Of a stretch of DNA of 64,000 nt, positions 52,920-62,082 are shown one piece after another. The notes beneath the pieces are model-generated. The model saw only the letters and a program-made list of their open reading frames with translations, made no database searches and was not told where the DNA came from. The stretch's first letter is position 1; every line of letters starts with the position of its first letter. This stretch comes from CAZXPG01 sp964643145 (GTDB lineage: Bacteria > Pseudomonadota > Alphaproteobacteria > Rickettsiales > Arcanibacteraceae): assembly GCA_964643145.1 (NCBI GenBank), contig CAZXPG010000003.1:1-64000 (forward strand). The letters are read 5' to 3'. The translations under genes were made by a program, and so were the position numbers.

Positions 52920-53969
52920 ATGCTACATTCCTCTTCTAAAGCACGTATTGCCATTATTGGTGCCAGCGGATATACCGGTGCTGATCTCATTCGGCTGCTT
53001 TATAACCATCCGGCTGTCACGATTGTGAGCCTGATTGCTGAAAGCAGCGCAGGCCAGGCCGTGGATGCGATTTATCCTCATCTGGCTGGATTTTCCCTGC
53101 CAGACGTTGTCCATATGTCTGATGCCAATTGGGATAATGTTGATATTGTCTTTTGCTGTCTGCCGCATGGCATGTCACAACAGATTGTGGCAACCCTGCC
53201 TGAACATTTGAAAGTGATTGATTTATCAGCCGATTTCAGGATACATAATATTCCAGTCTATGAAGAATGGTATGGTAAACATTATGCTCCGTCTTTGCAG
53301 AAAAAGGCGGTGTATGGCCTCAGTGAAATTTATCGGCAGAAGATCCGGAAAGCATCGCTCATTGCCTGCCCAGGCTGTTACCCTACGTCGGTGTTATTGC
53401 CGCTTGTGCCACTGCTTTCATACCAGATCGTAGAGAAGGATGATATTATTGTCGATGCCAAATCGGGCGCAACAGGGGCAGGAAGAAGTGCAAAACAGGG
53501 TAATTTATTCTGTGAAATCAATGAGAATATTAAACCCTATAGTATTTGTAACCACCGGCATATTCCCGAAATAGAGCAGGTGCTCTCACGGGCGGCGGGT
53601 GCGCCTCTGCATATCCATTTCACGCCGCAGGTGGTGCCGATGAGCCGTGGGATGCTTTCCACGCTCTATATCAAACTTGCGAAAGGCAAGACGGTGCAGG
53701 ATGTGCGAAATATGTTGATAGAATGCTATCATGACGAGCCCTTTATCCAGATTGCTCCCCCAGGCCACACGCCGTCTACGCGGGAAGTGGTTGGCAGTAA
53801 CCGCTGTAAAATCGGCGTGTTTGAAAGTTCAACACCAGATAGGGTGATAGTTGTATCCGTCATTGATAATCTTATTAAAGGTGCTTCTGGTCAAGCGGTG
53901 CAGAATATGAATATTCTGCTTGGCTTGCCAGAACTGACCGCTCTTGATATGATTCCCATGTTCCCTTAA
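52920..53969 (+). CDS. argC: N-acetyl-gamma-glutamyl-phosphate reductase
   Basis: A 349-residue arginine-synthesis enzyme that reduces N-acetylglutamyl phosphate to the semialdehyde. IIGASGYTGADLIRLL is the NADP loop. The catalytic cysteine is C153 in CPGCYPTSVLLPL. HRHIPEIEQ carries the catalytic histidine region. The length matches type 1 ArgC. It lies between two copies of the TIR element (one intact, one decayed). No other arg gene is nearby. Confidence 0.96.
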   Translation: MLHSSSKARIAIIGASGYTGADLIRLLYNHPAVTIVSLIAESSAGQAVDAIYPHLAGFSLPDVVHMSDANWDNVDIVFCCLPHGMSQQIVATLPEHLKVIDLSADFRIHNIPVYEEWYGKHYAPSLQKKAVYGLSEIYRQKIRKASLIACPGCYPTSVLLPLVPLLSYQIVEKDDIIVDAKSGATGAGRSAKQGNLFCEINENIKPYSICNHRHIPEIEQVLSRAAGAPLHIHFTPQVVPMSRGMLSTLYIKLAKGKTVQDVRNMLIECYHDEPFIQIAPPGHTPSTREVVGSNRCKIGVFESSTPDRVIVVSVIDNLIKGASGQAVQNMNILLGLPELTALDMIPMFP

Positions 53970-54126
53970 CTTCAGTTTTTTGGCGGCTTGAACCATTATT
54001 TCGGAGAGTATTCAATACATTGTGTCATGAGTACCATATATTCTCTCCCTCCTGTGAGGGGGAGGGAGTTCATAGTGCTTGACAGCGTGTGTCCAATACT
54101 CTTTTATTTGTCATGCCAGTTTTTTT
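53970..54126. mobile_element. Decayed third copy of the TIR element, with a nested palindrome
   Basis: Directly after the argC stop, CTTCAGTTTT-TTGGCGGCTTGAACCATTATTT reproduces the left part of copies 1 and 2 with the hairpin arms deleted. GTCATGCCAGTTTT near 54110 matches the right part. A family-C palindrome (CTCCCTCC-TGTG-GGGGAGGGAG type, 54045-54068) lies in the middle. No target duplication remains recognisable. Confidence 0.65.
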
Positions 54127-54143
54127 AGAAGGAGAAGAGTGCT

Positions 54144-54680
54144 ATGTCGTCGATTCTGCCCTATTTTGATACGTTCCCTCGCATTGCGGAGGATGCGTTT
54201 ATTGCCGATGGTTGCCGGATTATTGGCGATGTCACGATTGGTAGCAAGTCCGGTATCTGGTTTAACTGCGTGATTCGGGGCGATGTTGCAGCGGTAACGA
54301 TTGGTGAACGCACCAATATTCAGGATGGCACGGTGATCCATGTTACTCGTAATGGCTATCCCACCCATATTGGTTCCCGCATTACTATAGGGCATAAGGT
54401 ACTGCTGCATGCCTGCACCCTGGAAGATGATTGTTTTATCGGTATGGGGGCAATCCTGATGGATAGGGTGGTGGTGGAAAGTGGCGGTATGGTGGCAGCT
54501 GGGGCATTAGTGCCGCCAGGCAAGCGCATTAAGAAGGGAGAAATCTGGGCTGGCAACCCCGCTCGTTTCTTCCGCATGATGACGGAAGAAGAAAGGGCCT
54601 TCATTGCTATTTCTGAACAGAATTATACCACCCATGCTGAAGAATATTTACAGCTTACCCAAAAACTCGGGAGCATCTAA
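54144..54680 (+). CDS. Gamma-class carbonic anhydrase family protein
   Basis: A 178-residue left-handed beta-helix (hexapeptide) protein. GDVAAVTIGERTNIQDGTVIH (split across two coils) carries the first zinc histidine, and HKVLLHAC the other two. Related proteins hydrate CO2 or act as homologues of the mitochondrial complex I gamma-CA subunits; some have acyltransferase-like folds without activity. AAGGAG precedes the ATG. A lone TIR end (ACACTGAGGTTA) follows at about 54680. Confidence 0.88.
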   Translation: MSSILPYFDTFPRIAEDAFIADGCRIIGDVTIGSKSGIWFNCVIRGDVAAVTIGERTNIQDGTVIHVTRNGYPTHIGSRITIGHKVLLHACTLEDDCFIGMGAILMDRVVVESGGMVAAGALVPPGKRIKKGEIWAGNPARFFRMMTEEERAFIAISEQNYTTHAEEYLQLTQKLGSI

Positions 54681-54700
54681 CACTGAGGTTATACTATCCT

Positions 54701-55285
54701 ATGAAACATTCGCAACTTCGCTTGATTGAAGATAATATTTTAACCCATCTACTGACCCAAGGTTATTTAACCGGTAAACTGTTGGTGGCCACTCCGTTGA
54801 TACATGACCCAGAGTTTGCGGGTTCGGTGGTGTATGTGCTATCTCATGATGAGGATGGCGCAACAGGGTTGATTATTAACAACACCTTGAAAGATACCTA
54901 TTATTCCACTTTATTCAGCCATTTGAAAATGCGGGTTAAACAGCGCAACACCCCCGTCTATTACGGAGGCCCTGTAGAGCCGCGTTGCGGATTTATCCTC
55001 TATACCGATGATACCCCTGGCGGGTCTATTGGTATTAGTACCGATATGGATATGGTGAAAGATGTCATGTCTGGTAAAGGCCCACGCAAATCGTTGCTAG
55101 CCCTTGGTCATGCCTCCTGGAGTGCTGGGCAATTAGACCAGGAAGTATATGATAATAATTGGATTGTAGCACCAGCAACAGAACGGCTGGTATTTGACAC
55201 CGACTATATGCATAAATGGATAACTACCACGAATGCTATAGGTATTGATATGGCACGGTTCTCGCCTGTTTCCGGGAATGCGTGA
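54701..55285 (+). CDS. yqgE: YqgE/AlgH family protein
   Basis: A 194-residue DUF179 protein. GKLLVATPLIHDPEFAGSVVY opens the domain. DGATGLIIN, YYGGPVEP and GHASWSAGQLDQE follow in family order. The function is not well established; homologues have been linked to alginate regulation and stress. The addB start lies 16 bases after its stop, so the two may be co-transcribed. Confidence 0.92.
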   Translation: MKHSQLRLIEDNILTHLLTQGYLTGKLLVATPLIHDPEFAGSVVYVLSHDEDGATGLIINNTLKDTYYSTLFSHLKMRVKQRNTPVYYGGPVEPRCGFILYTDDTPGGSIGISTDMDMVKDVMSGKGPRKSLLALGHASWSAGQLDQEVYDNNWIVAPATERLVFDTDYMHKWITTTNAIGIDMARFSPVSGNA

Positions 55286-55301
55286 GAAGCTAGGAGAGGG
55301 A

Positions 55302-58226
55302 ATGCAGTCACCTCATCTCTTCACCATTCCCCCCACGGTTTCCTTTGCCGATACGCTGGTACAAGGGATTATTGCGCGTTATGGGATGGATGCGGGCATC
55401 CTTCCTTCCATCACTCTGCTTTTACCCGACACTGCCTTATGTAATGCCGTGCGCGAATGTTTCTTGAAGCATAGTAACGGTACCGCGTTGCTCTTGCCCA
55501 CTATCGTTCCGATTACCGCTATTGAGGAAAAGGCCTTGCTGTTTCGTGCTAGCGTGCAAGGAAAGGCCATTTTGCCAGCAATCCCGCTGCTTGAACAGCA
55601 GCTTCACCTGGCGCAGCGCATCCATATAGAGGGCTGTACCCAGGATATTACCCAGGCGGTAGAGCTGGCGGATGAACTGGCCCGCTTTCTAGCGGAATTA
55701 TACAGCGAAGAGGTGGAGATTGCTGCGCTTGAGCATGCGGTGCCTGCTGCGCTACGTAAGCATTTTGAACCTACCTTACGGTTTTTCCATCTGCTTGGCA
55801 ATGAGTGGCCTGCCTGGTTAAGTGCGCGAGGCCTTGTTACACCGGCGGAACGCCGCAGGCTGATGCTTGCGGCGCAATGTGCTGTATTTGCCAGCCAGCC
55901 CCCAGCGCACCCTATTATTGCTGCTGGCCTTACCGGTAGTAATGCAAGTATGGTTACGCTACTTGCGGCTATTGCGATGTTGCCACAAGGGGTGGTGGTG
56001 CTTCCTATGCTAGATAAGGGGATGGAGGTGGCAGACTGGCAACAACTCCCCCCCACTCATCCAGAATGGCAGATAAAACGGTTGCTTGAGAGGGTGCAGT
56101 GTTTGCCTAAAGATGTTATGCCCTGGTATGAAACCCCGGCTATGCATATGCATGCAGCCCGTACATGGCTGGTCAGGGAAGTGTTGCGCCCAGCAGCAAG
56201 CAGTGATAGTTGGCAAGCACTGGAGAGCATACCAGCTAAAGCACTAGCAGGCATCCACACGCTGCAAAGCCCAAGCCTTCAGGAGGAAGCGGCCGCCATT
56301 GCCTGTGCGTTACGTGAGGCACTGGAAGTGCCAGGGGCGCGTGTAGCCCTCATCACGGCTGAACGCAACCTGGCAACACGGGTGGCGGCATTGATGCAGC
56401 ACTGGGATATTACCGTTCACGATAGCGCAGGCTGTGCGCTGCAAGCCACACCGTCTGGCACGTTCCTGCACTTGCTGCTTGCTATGGTGGAAGCGGAAGC
56501 TGCGCCTATACCGCTGCTTTCTTTACTCAAACACCCATTTGCGGCGGCAGCTATGGAACCCTGGCAATTCCAGCAGCAGGTGCGCGCCTTAGAAATAGCC
56601 GTGTTGCGTGGCGTGCGGTTGGCCCCTGGCCTTGGCAGTATCACCCAGGCACTGGCTGCAACGGAAAATGTTGCACTTACTGCCTGGTTTGCGCAGCTTG
56701 AAACCGTATGCGCTCCGTTTATAGCGATGTTCACACAGGAAGAGGCTGCCTTTGATGCCCTGCTTACCGCCCATATTGCCCTGGCGGAAGCATTGGCCAC
56801 AACGCATGAGCAGGAGGGAAGTGTCCGTCTGTGGGAAGGGGAAAGTGGAAAACACACCGCCCAGTTCCTCACCGAGTTGCTGAGTGCCGCTAGTGTCTTT
56901 GGCACCATCCCTACTGCACGCTACCCCGAATTGTTTAACCTGTTGCTTAGCAATGCCTGTTACCGCCCGGAAGCCGTGCATCCACGACTTTCTATCTTGA
57001 AGCCCAGTGATGCACGGCTGCAATCATTTGACATGGTTGTGCTTGGTGGCTTAACCGAAGGCTGCTGGCCAGCCGGATTGACTCCAGACCCCTGGCTGAA
57101 TGCGACAATGCGCGAACAGATAGGGCTGCCTCCGCGTGAACAGGTGATTGGCCAGATGGCGCATGATTTCGCCTTCCACTTCCATGCCCCCAAGCTGGTG
57201 CTTAGCTGGAGTGATAAGGTGGATGGCACCCCCACCGTGCCCTCACGTTGGCTGCTTAGGCTGTTCACCGTGCTGACTAAAACAGGGCTAGCCGCAACCT
57301 TAGAGCAAGCCTCGTTCTGGGGCGCATGGGCGGAAATGCTGAACCAGCCTATAGAAGCTGCGCCCCTTACGCAACCCACCCCCACACCGCCACTTGCCGC
57401 CCGTCCGCGCCTGTTATCGGTGACGCATGTGGAACGCTGGATGCGTGACCCGTATGCACTCTATGCCTCCAAAATACTGAAATTACGCGCACTTGACCCA
57501 CTTGATGCCGACCCTGGCATGGCAGAATTCGGTAATTTTATCCATAAAGCACTCGATCAGTTCAGTCGTCTCTATCCTATTACGGCCGAAAGCGACCGCA
57601 CTCGTACCCTGCTTGCCTGCGGTGAGGCGGCACTCAGCACCATGCTGGAGCGCTCATCGGTAAAGCATTTCTGGATGCCGCGCTTTGCCCGTATTGTTCG
57701 CTGGATTATCCCGTTTGAAGCAGAACGTCGGGCAGGGAAGGGGGTGCAGGTGTTTTCTGAAATAGAAGGACGCATGACTCTGGGCAGTGCCGAGCACCCT
57801 TTCACCCTCACGGCTAAGGCTGATAGGTTGGAATATAATGGCGTGGGGGAAGTGGCACTTATCGACTATAAAACCGGTAGCATCCCGAGTGCAAAGGATG
57901 TGGCACTGGGCGTTTCCCCACAGCTTACCCTGGAGGCATTGATTGCTGAGAATCAGGGGTTTCCTGGCGTTAAGGCAAGCCGCCTAGAGGTGAAGGAGTT
58001 GCTCTATATCCGGTTGACAGGGGGGGAGGCGGCGGCTACCGCCACCCCCATCAAGAATGATATCGCCACCCTGGCGCAGGAAGCCAAAGCTGGGCTTGAG
58101 TGCCTAATCGCTGATTTCGACAAGGAAGAAACCGCCTATCTCTGTTGCCCTGTGCCTGGTAATGCCCCGCGTTTTAATGATTACGAGCATCTCTCGCGCA
58201 TTAAAGAATGGCGGGAGCGGCGGTAA
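55302..58226 (+). CDS. addB: Double-strand break repair protein AddB
   Basis: A 974-residue alphaproteobacterial AddB. The N-terminal inactivated-helicase part includes DMVVLGGLTEGCWPAG and FAFHFHAPKLVLSW. The C-terminal PD-(D/E)XK nuclease domain carries EFGNFIHKALDQF and ALIDYKTGSIPS, followed by QLTLEALIA. AddB works with AddA to resect breaks for RecA. addA, usually immediately downstream, is missing here: a convergent scoB overlaps the addB end by 26 bases. AGGAG lies six bases before the ATG at 55302. Confidence 0.9.
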   Translation: MQSPHLFTIPPTVSFADTLVQGIIARYGMDAGILPSITLLLPDTALCNAVRECFLKHSNGTALLLPTIVPITAIEEKALLFRASVQGKAILPAIPLLEQQLHLAQRIHIEGCTQDITQAVELADELARFLAELYSEEVEIAALEHAVPAALRKHFEPTLRFFHLLGNEWPAWLSARGLVTPAERRRLMLAAQCAVFASQPPAHPIIAAGLTGSNASMVTLLAAIAMLPQGVVVLPMLDKGMEVADWQQLPPTHPEWQIKRLLERVQCLPKDVMPWYETPAMHMHAARTWLVREVLRPAASSDSWQALESIPAKALAGIHTLQSPSLQEEAAAIACALREALEVPGARVALITAERNLATRVAALMQHWDITVHDSAGCALQATPSGTFLHLLLAMVEAEAAPIPLLSLLKHPFAAAAMEPWQFQQQVRALEIAVLRGVRLAPGLGSITQALAATENVALTAWFAQLETVCAPFIAMFTQEEAAFDALLTAHIALAEALATTHEQEGSVRLWEGESGKHTAQFLTELLSAASVFGTIPTARYPELFNLLLSNACYRPEAVHPRLSILKPSDARLQSFDMVVLGGLTEGCWPAGLTPDPWLNATMREQIGLPPREQVIGQMAHDFAFHFHAPKLVLSWSDKVDGTPTVPSRWLLRLFTVLTKTGLAATLEQASFWGAWAEMLNQPIEAAPLTQPTPTPPLAARPRLLSVTHVERWMRDPYALYASKILKLRALDPLDADPGMAEFGNFIHKALDQFSRLYPITAESDRTRTLLACGEAALSTMLERSSVKHFWMPRFARIVRWIIPFEAERRAGKGVQVFSEIEGRMTLGSAEHPFTLTAKADRLEYNGVGEVALIDYKTGSIPSAKDVALGVSPQLTLEALIAENQGFPGVKASRLEVKELLYIRLTGGEAAATATPIKNDIATLAQEAKAGLECLIADFDKEETAYLCCPVPGNAPRFNDYEHLSRIKEWRERR

Positions 58227-58860
58227 CAGGCATGGTGAAATGTGCCTCTGTGCGGGCGTGGATTTCATCGAGTGTTACCCCGGGCGCAATCTCGGTGAGT
58301 TGCATCCCTTCGGGGGTAATATCGAAAATGGCCAGTTCGGTAATCACCCTGTCCACCACCTGTTTGCCGGTTAGCGGAAAACTGCACTGATGCACCAGTT
58401 TCGGGCTGCCGTCTTTGGCACTATGCTCCATCAGCACCACCACGCGCTTGACACCGGCCACCAAATCCATCGCACCGCCCATCCCTTTCACCATTTTATT
58501 GGGAATGGTCCAGTTGGCCAGGTCGCCTTCCCCGGATACTTGCAGTGCCCCTAAAATGGTGAGATCAATATGGCCACCACGAATCATGCCAAAGGAAAAG
58601 GAACTATCAAAATAGCTGCTTGAGGGCAGTGCGCTAATCGTCTGTTTCCCGGCATTAATCAGATCGGGATCGACTTCTTCCTCAAGCGGGAAGGGCCCCA
58701 TACCGAGCATCCCATTTTCACTTTGCAGCGTTACCTGCATGCCTTCTGGGATAAAATTCGCCACATCTGTTGGCATACCAATCCCCAGATTCACATAAAA
58801 CCCATCCTGCAATTCCTGTGCAGCGGTAATTCTGCACATCTCTTCTTTTGTCCATGCCAT
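58201..58860 (-). CDS. scoB: 3-oxoacid CoA-transferase subunit B
   Basis: A 219-residue SCOT beta subunit. The catalytic glutamate that forms the CoA thioester is E48 in QSENGMLGMGP. GGHIDLTILGALQV and GKQVVDRVITELA follow. It transfers CoA between succinyl-CoA and acetoacetate. It lies two bases downstream of scoA. Its end runs into the addB end on the other strand. Confidence 0.95.
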   Translation of the reverse strand: MAWTKEEMCRITAAQELQDGFYVNLGIGMPTDVANFIPEGMQVTLQSENGMLGMGPFPLEEEVDPDLINAGKQTISALPSSSYFDSSFSFGMIRGGHIDLTILGALQVSGEGDLANWTIPNKMVKGMGGAMDLVAGVKRVVVLMEHSAKDGSPKLVHQCSFPLTGKQVVDRVITELAIFDITPEGMQLTEIAPGVTLDEIHARTEAHFTMPVTAAPAIL

Positions 58861-58862
58861 TA

Positions 58863-59561
58863 TTATGCACTCCTCACCATCAGGCGTTCAATCCGTTTTT
58901 CATATTTCGGCCCAGCCAGCAACCGCTTCACAAAGATGCTGGGTGTATGGATATGGTCAGGGTCAAAACTGCCGGTTTCGACAATTTCCTCCACTTCCAC
59001 CACCGTTGTTGTGGCGGCTGTTGCCATAATCGGGTTAAAGTTACGTGCCGTTTTGCGGTAGATGACATTGCCTGCTTTATCGGCTTTCCAGCCTTTAACA
59101 ATAGCCAAATCAGCAAACAGGCCGGTTTCCATTACATACTGCGCACCATTAAACTCGCGCACTTCCTTGCCTTCGGCCACCACCGTACCCACACCGGTTT
59201 TGGTGTAGAAGGCTGGAATGCCTGCCCCACCGGCGCGGATACGCTCAGCCAGTGTGCCTTGCGGGTTCAGCTCCAGTTCCAGTTCACCGGAAAGATATTG
59301 CCGTTCAAAAGTTTTATTTTCCCCGACATAGGACGAAATCATTTTTTTAATCTGGCGTGTGTGCAGCAATACCCCTAAGCCAAATTCATCAATACCACAG
59401 TTATTACTGATGATTGTCAGTCCTTTTACGCCTGAATCATGAATTGCTTGGATGCAATATTCCGGGATACCACACAGGCCAAACCCGCCTGACATAATGG
59501 TCATATCATCGCGCAGCAGCCCGGCTAACGCTTCTGTTGCATTTTGATAAATGGTTGCCAT
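58863..59561 (-). CDS. scoA: 3-oxoacid CoA-transferase subunit A
   Basis: A 232-residue SCOT alpha subunit. The family signature [13 protein letters not shown] lies at about 26-38. [13 protein letters not shown] and the [22 protein letters not shown] block (split here from its surroundings) are present. The ATG at 59561 is selected for its GGAG site and family length; a longer frame has no such support. With scoB it forms the ketone-body or acetoacetate activation enzyme. Confidence 0.95.
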   Translation of the reverse strand: MATIYQNATEALAGLLRDDMTIMSGGFGLCGIPEYCIQAIHDSGVKGLTIISNNCGIDEFGLGVLLHTRQIKKMISSYVGENKTFERQYLSGELELELNPQGTLAERIRAGGAGIPAFYTKTGVGTVVAEGKEVREFNGAQYVMETGLFADLAIVKGWKADKAGNVIYRKTARNFNPIMATAATTTVVEVEEIVETGSFDPDHIHTPSIFVKRLLAGPKYEKRIERLMVRSA

Positions 59562-59614
59562 AGTTACTCCATTATTGAATTGAGCCGCCGTTATCTTTAT
59601 AGTAACATCGTATA

Positions 59615-59706
59615 CCCTCACCCTACCCCTCTCTAAAGAGGGAGAGGGGATTATAGAGCGCGGCGCTAGCCCCCTCTCCCTCTTTAGAGAGGGGTAGGGT
59701 GAGGGC
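59615..59706. repeat. GC-rich foldback element (family C)
   Basis: CCCTCACCCTACCCCTCTC with its complement GAGAGGGGTAGGGTGAGGG forms a very long foldback that also includes TAAAGAGGGAGAGGGG and CCCCTCTCCCTCTTTA. It separates scoA from tusA, which diverge. Confidence 0.9.
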
Positions 59707-59757
59707 TTAGTTTAAAGATAATGACGAGATTCAGCATATTTTCAAGAAATAGTTTAA

Positions 59758-59985
59758 ATGGAACATCAGATTTTAGACACTAGCGGCCTCACCTGCCCAC
59801 TTCCGCTTCTAAAGCTAAAGAAAGTAATAAAAACGCAGGAAGCAGGTGCGGTTATTAAGCTGATTACCACCGATGCCAGCAGTGCCGCTGATATTCCCAG
59901 CTTCTGCGAATTAACCCATAATAGATTGCTTGATAGTTATACGGATAATGATGTATCGGTATTTTTCATTCAGAAAGGAAACTAA
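59758..59985 (+). CDS. tusA: TusA-family sulfurtransferase
   Basis: A 75-residue SirA/TusA-fold protein. The persulfide-carrying cysteine is C13 in SGLTCPLPLLKLKK, the family CPxP motif. TTDASSAADIPSFC forms the second half. TusA passes sulfur to tRNA thiolation or other pathways. It lies three bases before the lipoprotein gene and may be co-transcribed with it. Confidence 0.9.
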   Translation: MEHQILDTSGLTCPLPLLKLKKVIKTQEAGAVIKLITTDASSAADIPSFCELTHNRLLDSYTDNDVSVFFIQKGN

Positions 59986-59988
59986 CCC

Positions 59989-60585
59989 ATGACTGGTATT
60001 TTTAGAAAATTTTTCCCCCTGCTTCTGCTGCTCATCATCCCTGCCTGTGAAACGGCCGCCCCACCGCTTCCCACCTATCCGGCCGTGCATTTCACCTCGA
60101 CGCCGCCTTACCGGCTTGATGTGGCGCGTGTAGAAATTGCGCAGCACTATACCCCACCGCTTGCCTCGCCGAATGTTGACCATCTTTCCCCCGTCACCCC
60201 GTCTTCCATGATACGGACATGGGCTGATGACCGCTTTAAGGCCACAGGGAACAGGCATGTGCTGAAAGTGGTGATTAAAGATGCCAGCATCACAGAAAAA
60301 TCTCTGCCCCGTACGGAAGGGGTGCAGGGCATGTTCACTACCGATGAATCTACCCTCTACCAGGGCCATATGCAGGTGAAGCTGGAAATTTATGGCGATG
60401 ACCCGCTCTTTCCGGCAGCAGAAATCAGTGCCAATGTCAATAACAGCCGCAGTATCAGCGAAAATGCTTCCGTCAATGACAGGCAACAGGCACTCTATGC
60501 TATCAGCAAAGCCATGATCCAGAATTTAAACGCCCAGGTAGAACGCAGCCTGCCACAATATTTCGGGTTGTATCGGGGGGAGTAG
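59989..60585 (+). CDS. Conserved lipoprotein, unknown function
   Basis: A 198-residue protein. A signal peptide (about 1-19) ends in the lipobox LLIIPAC-ET. The mature domain has an N-terminal Pro-rich linker, then an alpha/beta part with MIRTWADDRFKATG and VVIKDASITEKSLP. It resembles small outer-membrane or periplasmic lipoproteins found in many alphaproteobacteria, but I can assign no function. AAAGGAAAC precedes the ATG by about ten bases. Confidence 0.75.
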   Translation: MTGIFRKFFPLLLLLIIPACETAAPPLPTYPAVHFTSTPPYRLDVARVEIAQHYTPPLASPNVDHLSPVTPSSMIRTWADDRFKATGNRHVLKVVIKDASITEKSLPRTEGVQGMFTTDESTLYQGHMQVKLEIYGDDPLFPAAEISANVNNSRSISENASVNDRQQALYAISKAMIQNLNAQVERSLPQYFGLYRGE

Positions 60586-60611
60586 ATTCCAAGCAGTATA
60601 TGAAGGCCGCA

Positions 60612-62057
60612 CTACTTCCGTAGATAGGCCTTCATGCTGCTGGAGGCTACGATACTCTTGCTGGATGAATAAGCTTCATGGTTATCTTCAATCTTAGCAA
60701 GATGATAGTAATAATTTACCATCATGCCTGCTGAGAGTTTCAAGCCTTTCTTAGAAGTATCTGCTAACCAGTTCAGCCGTTCCATGCGTGCGCCGTTACT
60801 CAGGTGGAAATGTGCCACCGGGTCAAGCGGCCTGCCATTTCTCTTTTCCTGCAATAAATAACGCGCACATAAGCGCATCAGTATAGGCTGCAAGATAGTG
60901 GCGGTGGGGATATTACATTCCCACTCGCTGTCAAGCAATGTACAGAGTGATGCTGGCAGGTTCTTGCTGTCTTTGCACAAAACGGCAAGCTGCTTTTCCT
61001 CCTGTGGCAGAAGCAGCGTTGTATCTCCTGCTTTTAACAGCGGGTCAAGCCAAGCGCGGAAGCCGGGGATCGGCGAAAGCGTTACAAAATGCTTGAGTGC
61101 AGGCAGTTCGGCAGAGAGCCTATCAACCACCCGTTTAATCAGGAAATTGCCAAAGCTAATGCCTGCCAGCCCGCTTTGCGCGTTAGAGATGGAATAAAAC
61201 ACTGCCGTATCGGCCTTCTCATCATCAAGTTGCGGCAGGGTTTCATCCAGTAACACCTGGATATTACCGGCAATACCCTTTGCAAGTGCCACTTCCACAA
61301 AAATCAGCGGTTCCCCTGGCATTTTATAGTGGAAGAAGGCAAAGCAGCGACGGTCTTCATCCATCCGATTTTTTAAATCATCCCAGGAACGGATCGCGTG
61401 CACGGCCTCATAGGCAATTAGCTTTTCAAGCAAGGAGGCAGGAGAATTCCAGGTAATTTCCTGCATATCAAGCAAGCCAATATCAAACCAGGAAGCAAGG
61501 AGGCGGCGTAAATCTGCTTCCAGGGCGCAGAGATCAATATCGGTTTTCTTTAAGCGCAATAAATCTGCCCGCATATCCACCAGGAATTTCATCCCCTGTG
61601 GCAAAGCATTGAACTGCTTGAGTATCTTAAGCCTTGGAGGCTCAAGCGCATCGCGCAGTTCTAGCTCTTTTTTCACACGGGTGGGGTTGTCTTTGGCAGA
61701 GGTGACTTCCGCCATTTTCTTCTCAAGCTTGGCACGGTCAATGTCAAATGCCGTAGCCAGCAACTTCAGGAAACGCACCTTGCCTTTATCGGTCAGTTCA
61801 AGATAGGTATAGCCCAGTTCTACCGTTTTGCGGCGGGCCGTCACTTCCCCGCCTTTAGGCTCCAGGCACTCCTGCATCTGTTTGAGTAGGCGCTCTATAT
61901 CCTGTTTGGGGAGTTCTGGGTTGATCGTGCCGGTGAGTGCCCGTGCTGTGCCGGTAATTTCATTCCAGGCACGCAAGGCATTCACCACCGTGCGGCGTTG
62001 TAGGGTGGTTAAAGTACGGTCAAAGAAGTGGGAGGTGGCGCGTTTTGTTTCTTTCAT
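60612..62057 (-). CDS. Malonyl-CoA decarboxylase
   Basis: A 481-residue enzyme converting malonyl-CoA to acetyl-CoA. The N-terminal helical domain (to about 190) is followed by the GNAT-like catalytic domain. FVTLSPIPGFRAWLDPLL, DPVAHFHLSNGARMERLNW (catalytic histidine) and GLKLSAGMMVNYYYHL are diagnostic. The C-terminus reads KAYLRK; no recognisable targeting signal is expected or needed in bacteria. No malonate-uptake or matB gene is adjacent. Confidence 0.92.
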   Translation of the reverse strand: MKETKRATSHFFDRTLTTLQRRTVVNALRAWNEITGTARALTGTINPELPKQDIERLLKQMQECLEPKGGEVTARRKTVELGYTYLELTDKGKVRFLKLLATAFDIDRAKLEKKMAEVTSAKDNPTRVKKELELRDALEPPRLKILKQFNALPQGMKFLVDMRADLLRLKKTDIDLCALEADLRRLLASWFDIGLLDMQEITWNSPASLLEKLIAYEAVHAIRSWDDLKNRMDEDRRCFAFFHYKMPGEPLIFVEVALAKGIAGNIQVLLDETLPQLDDEKADTAVFYSISNAQSGLAGISFGNFLIKRVVDRLSAELPALKHFVTLSPIPGFRAWLDPLLKAGDTTLLLPQEEKQLAVLCKDSKNLPASLCTLLDSEWECNIPTATILQPILMRLCARYLLQEKRNGRPLDPVAHFHLSNGARMERLNWLADTSKKGLKLSAGMMVNYYYHLAKIEDNHEAYSSSKSIVASSSMKAYLRK

Positions 62058-62082
62058 GAATGCCTGCTCTAAAGTATCGCTC

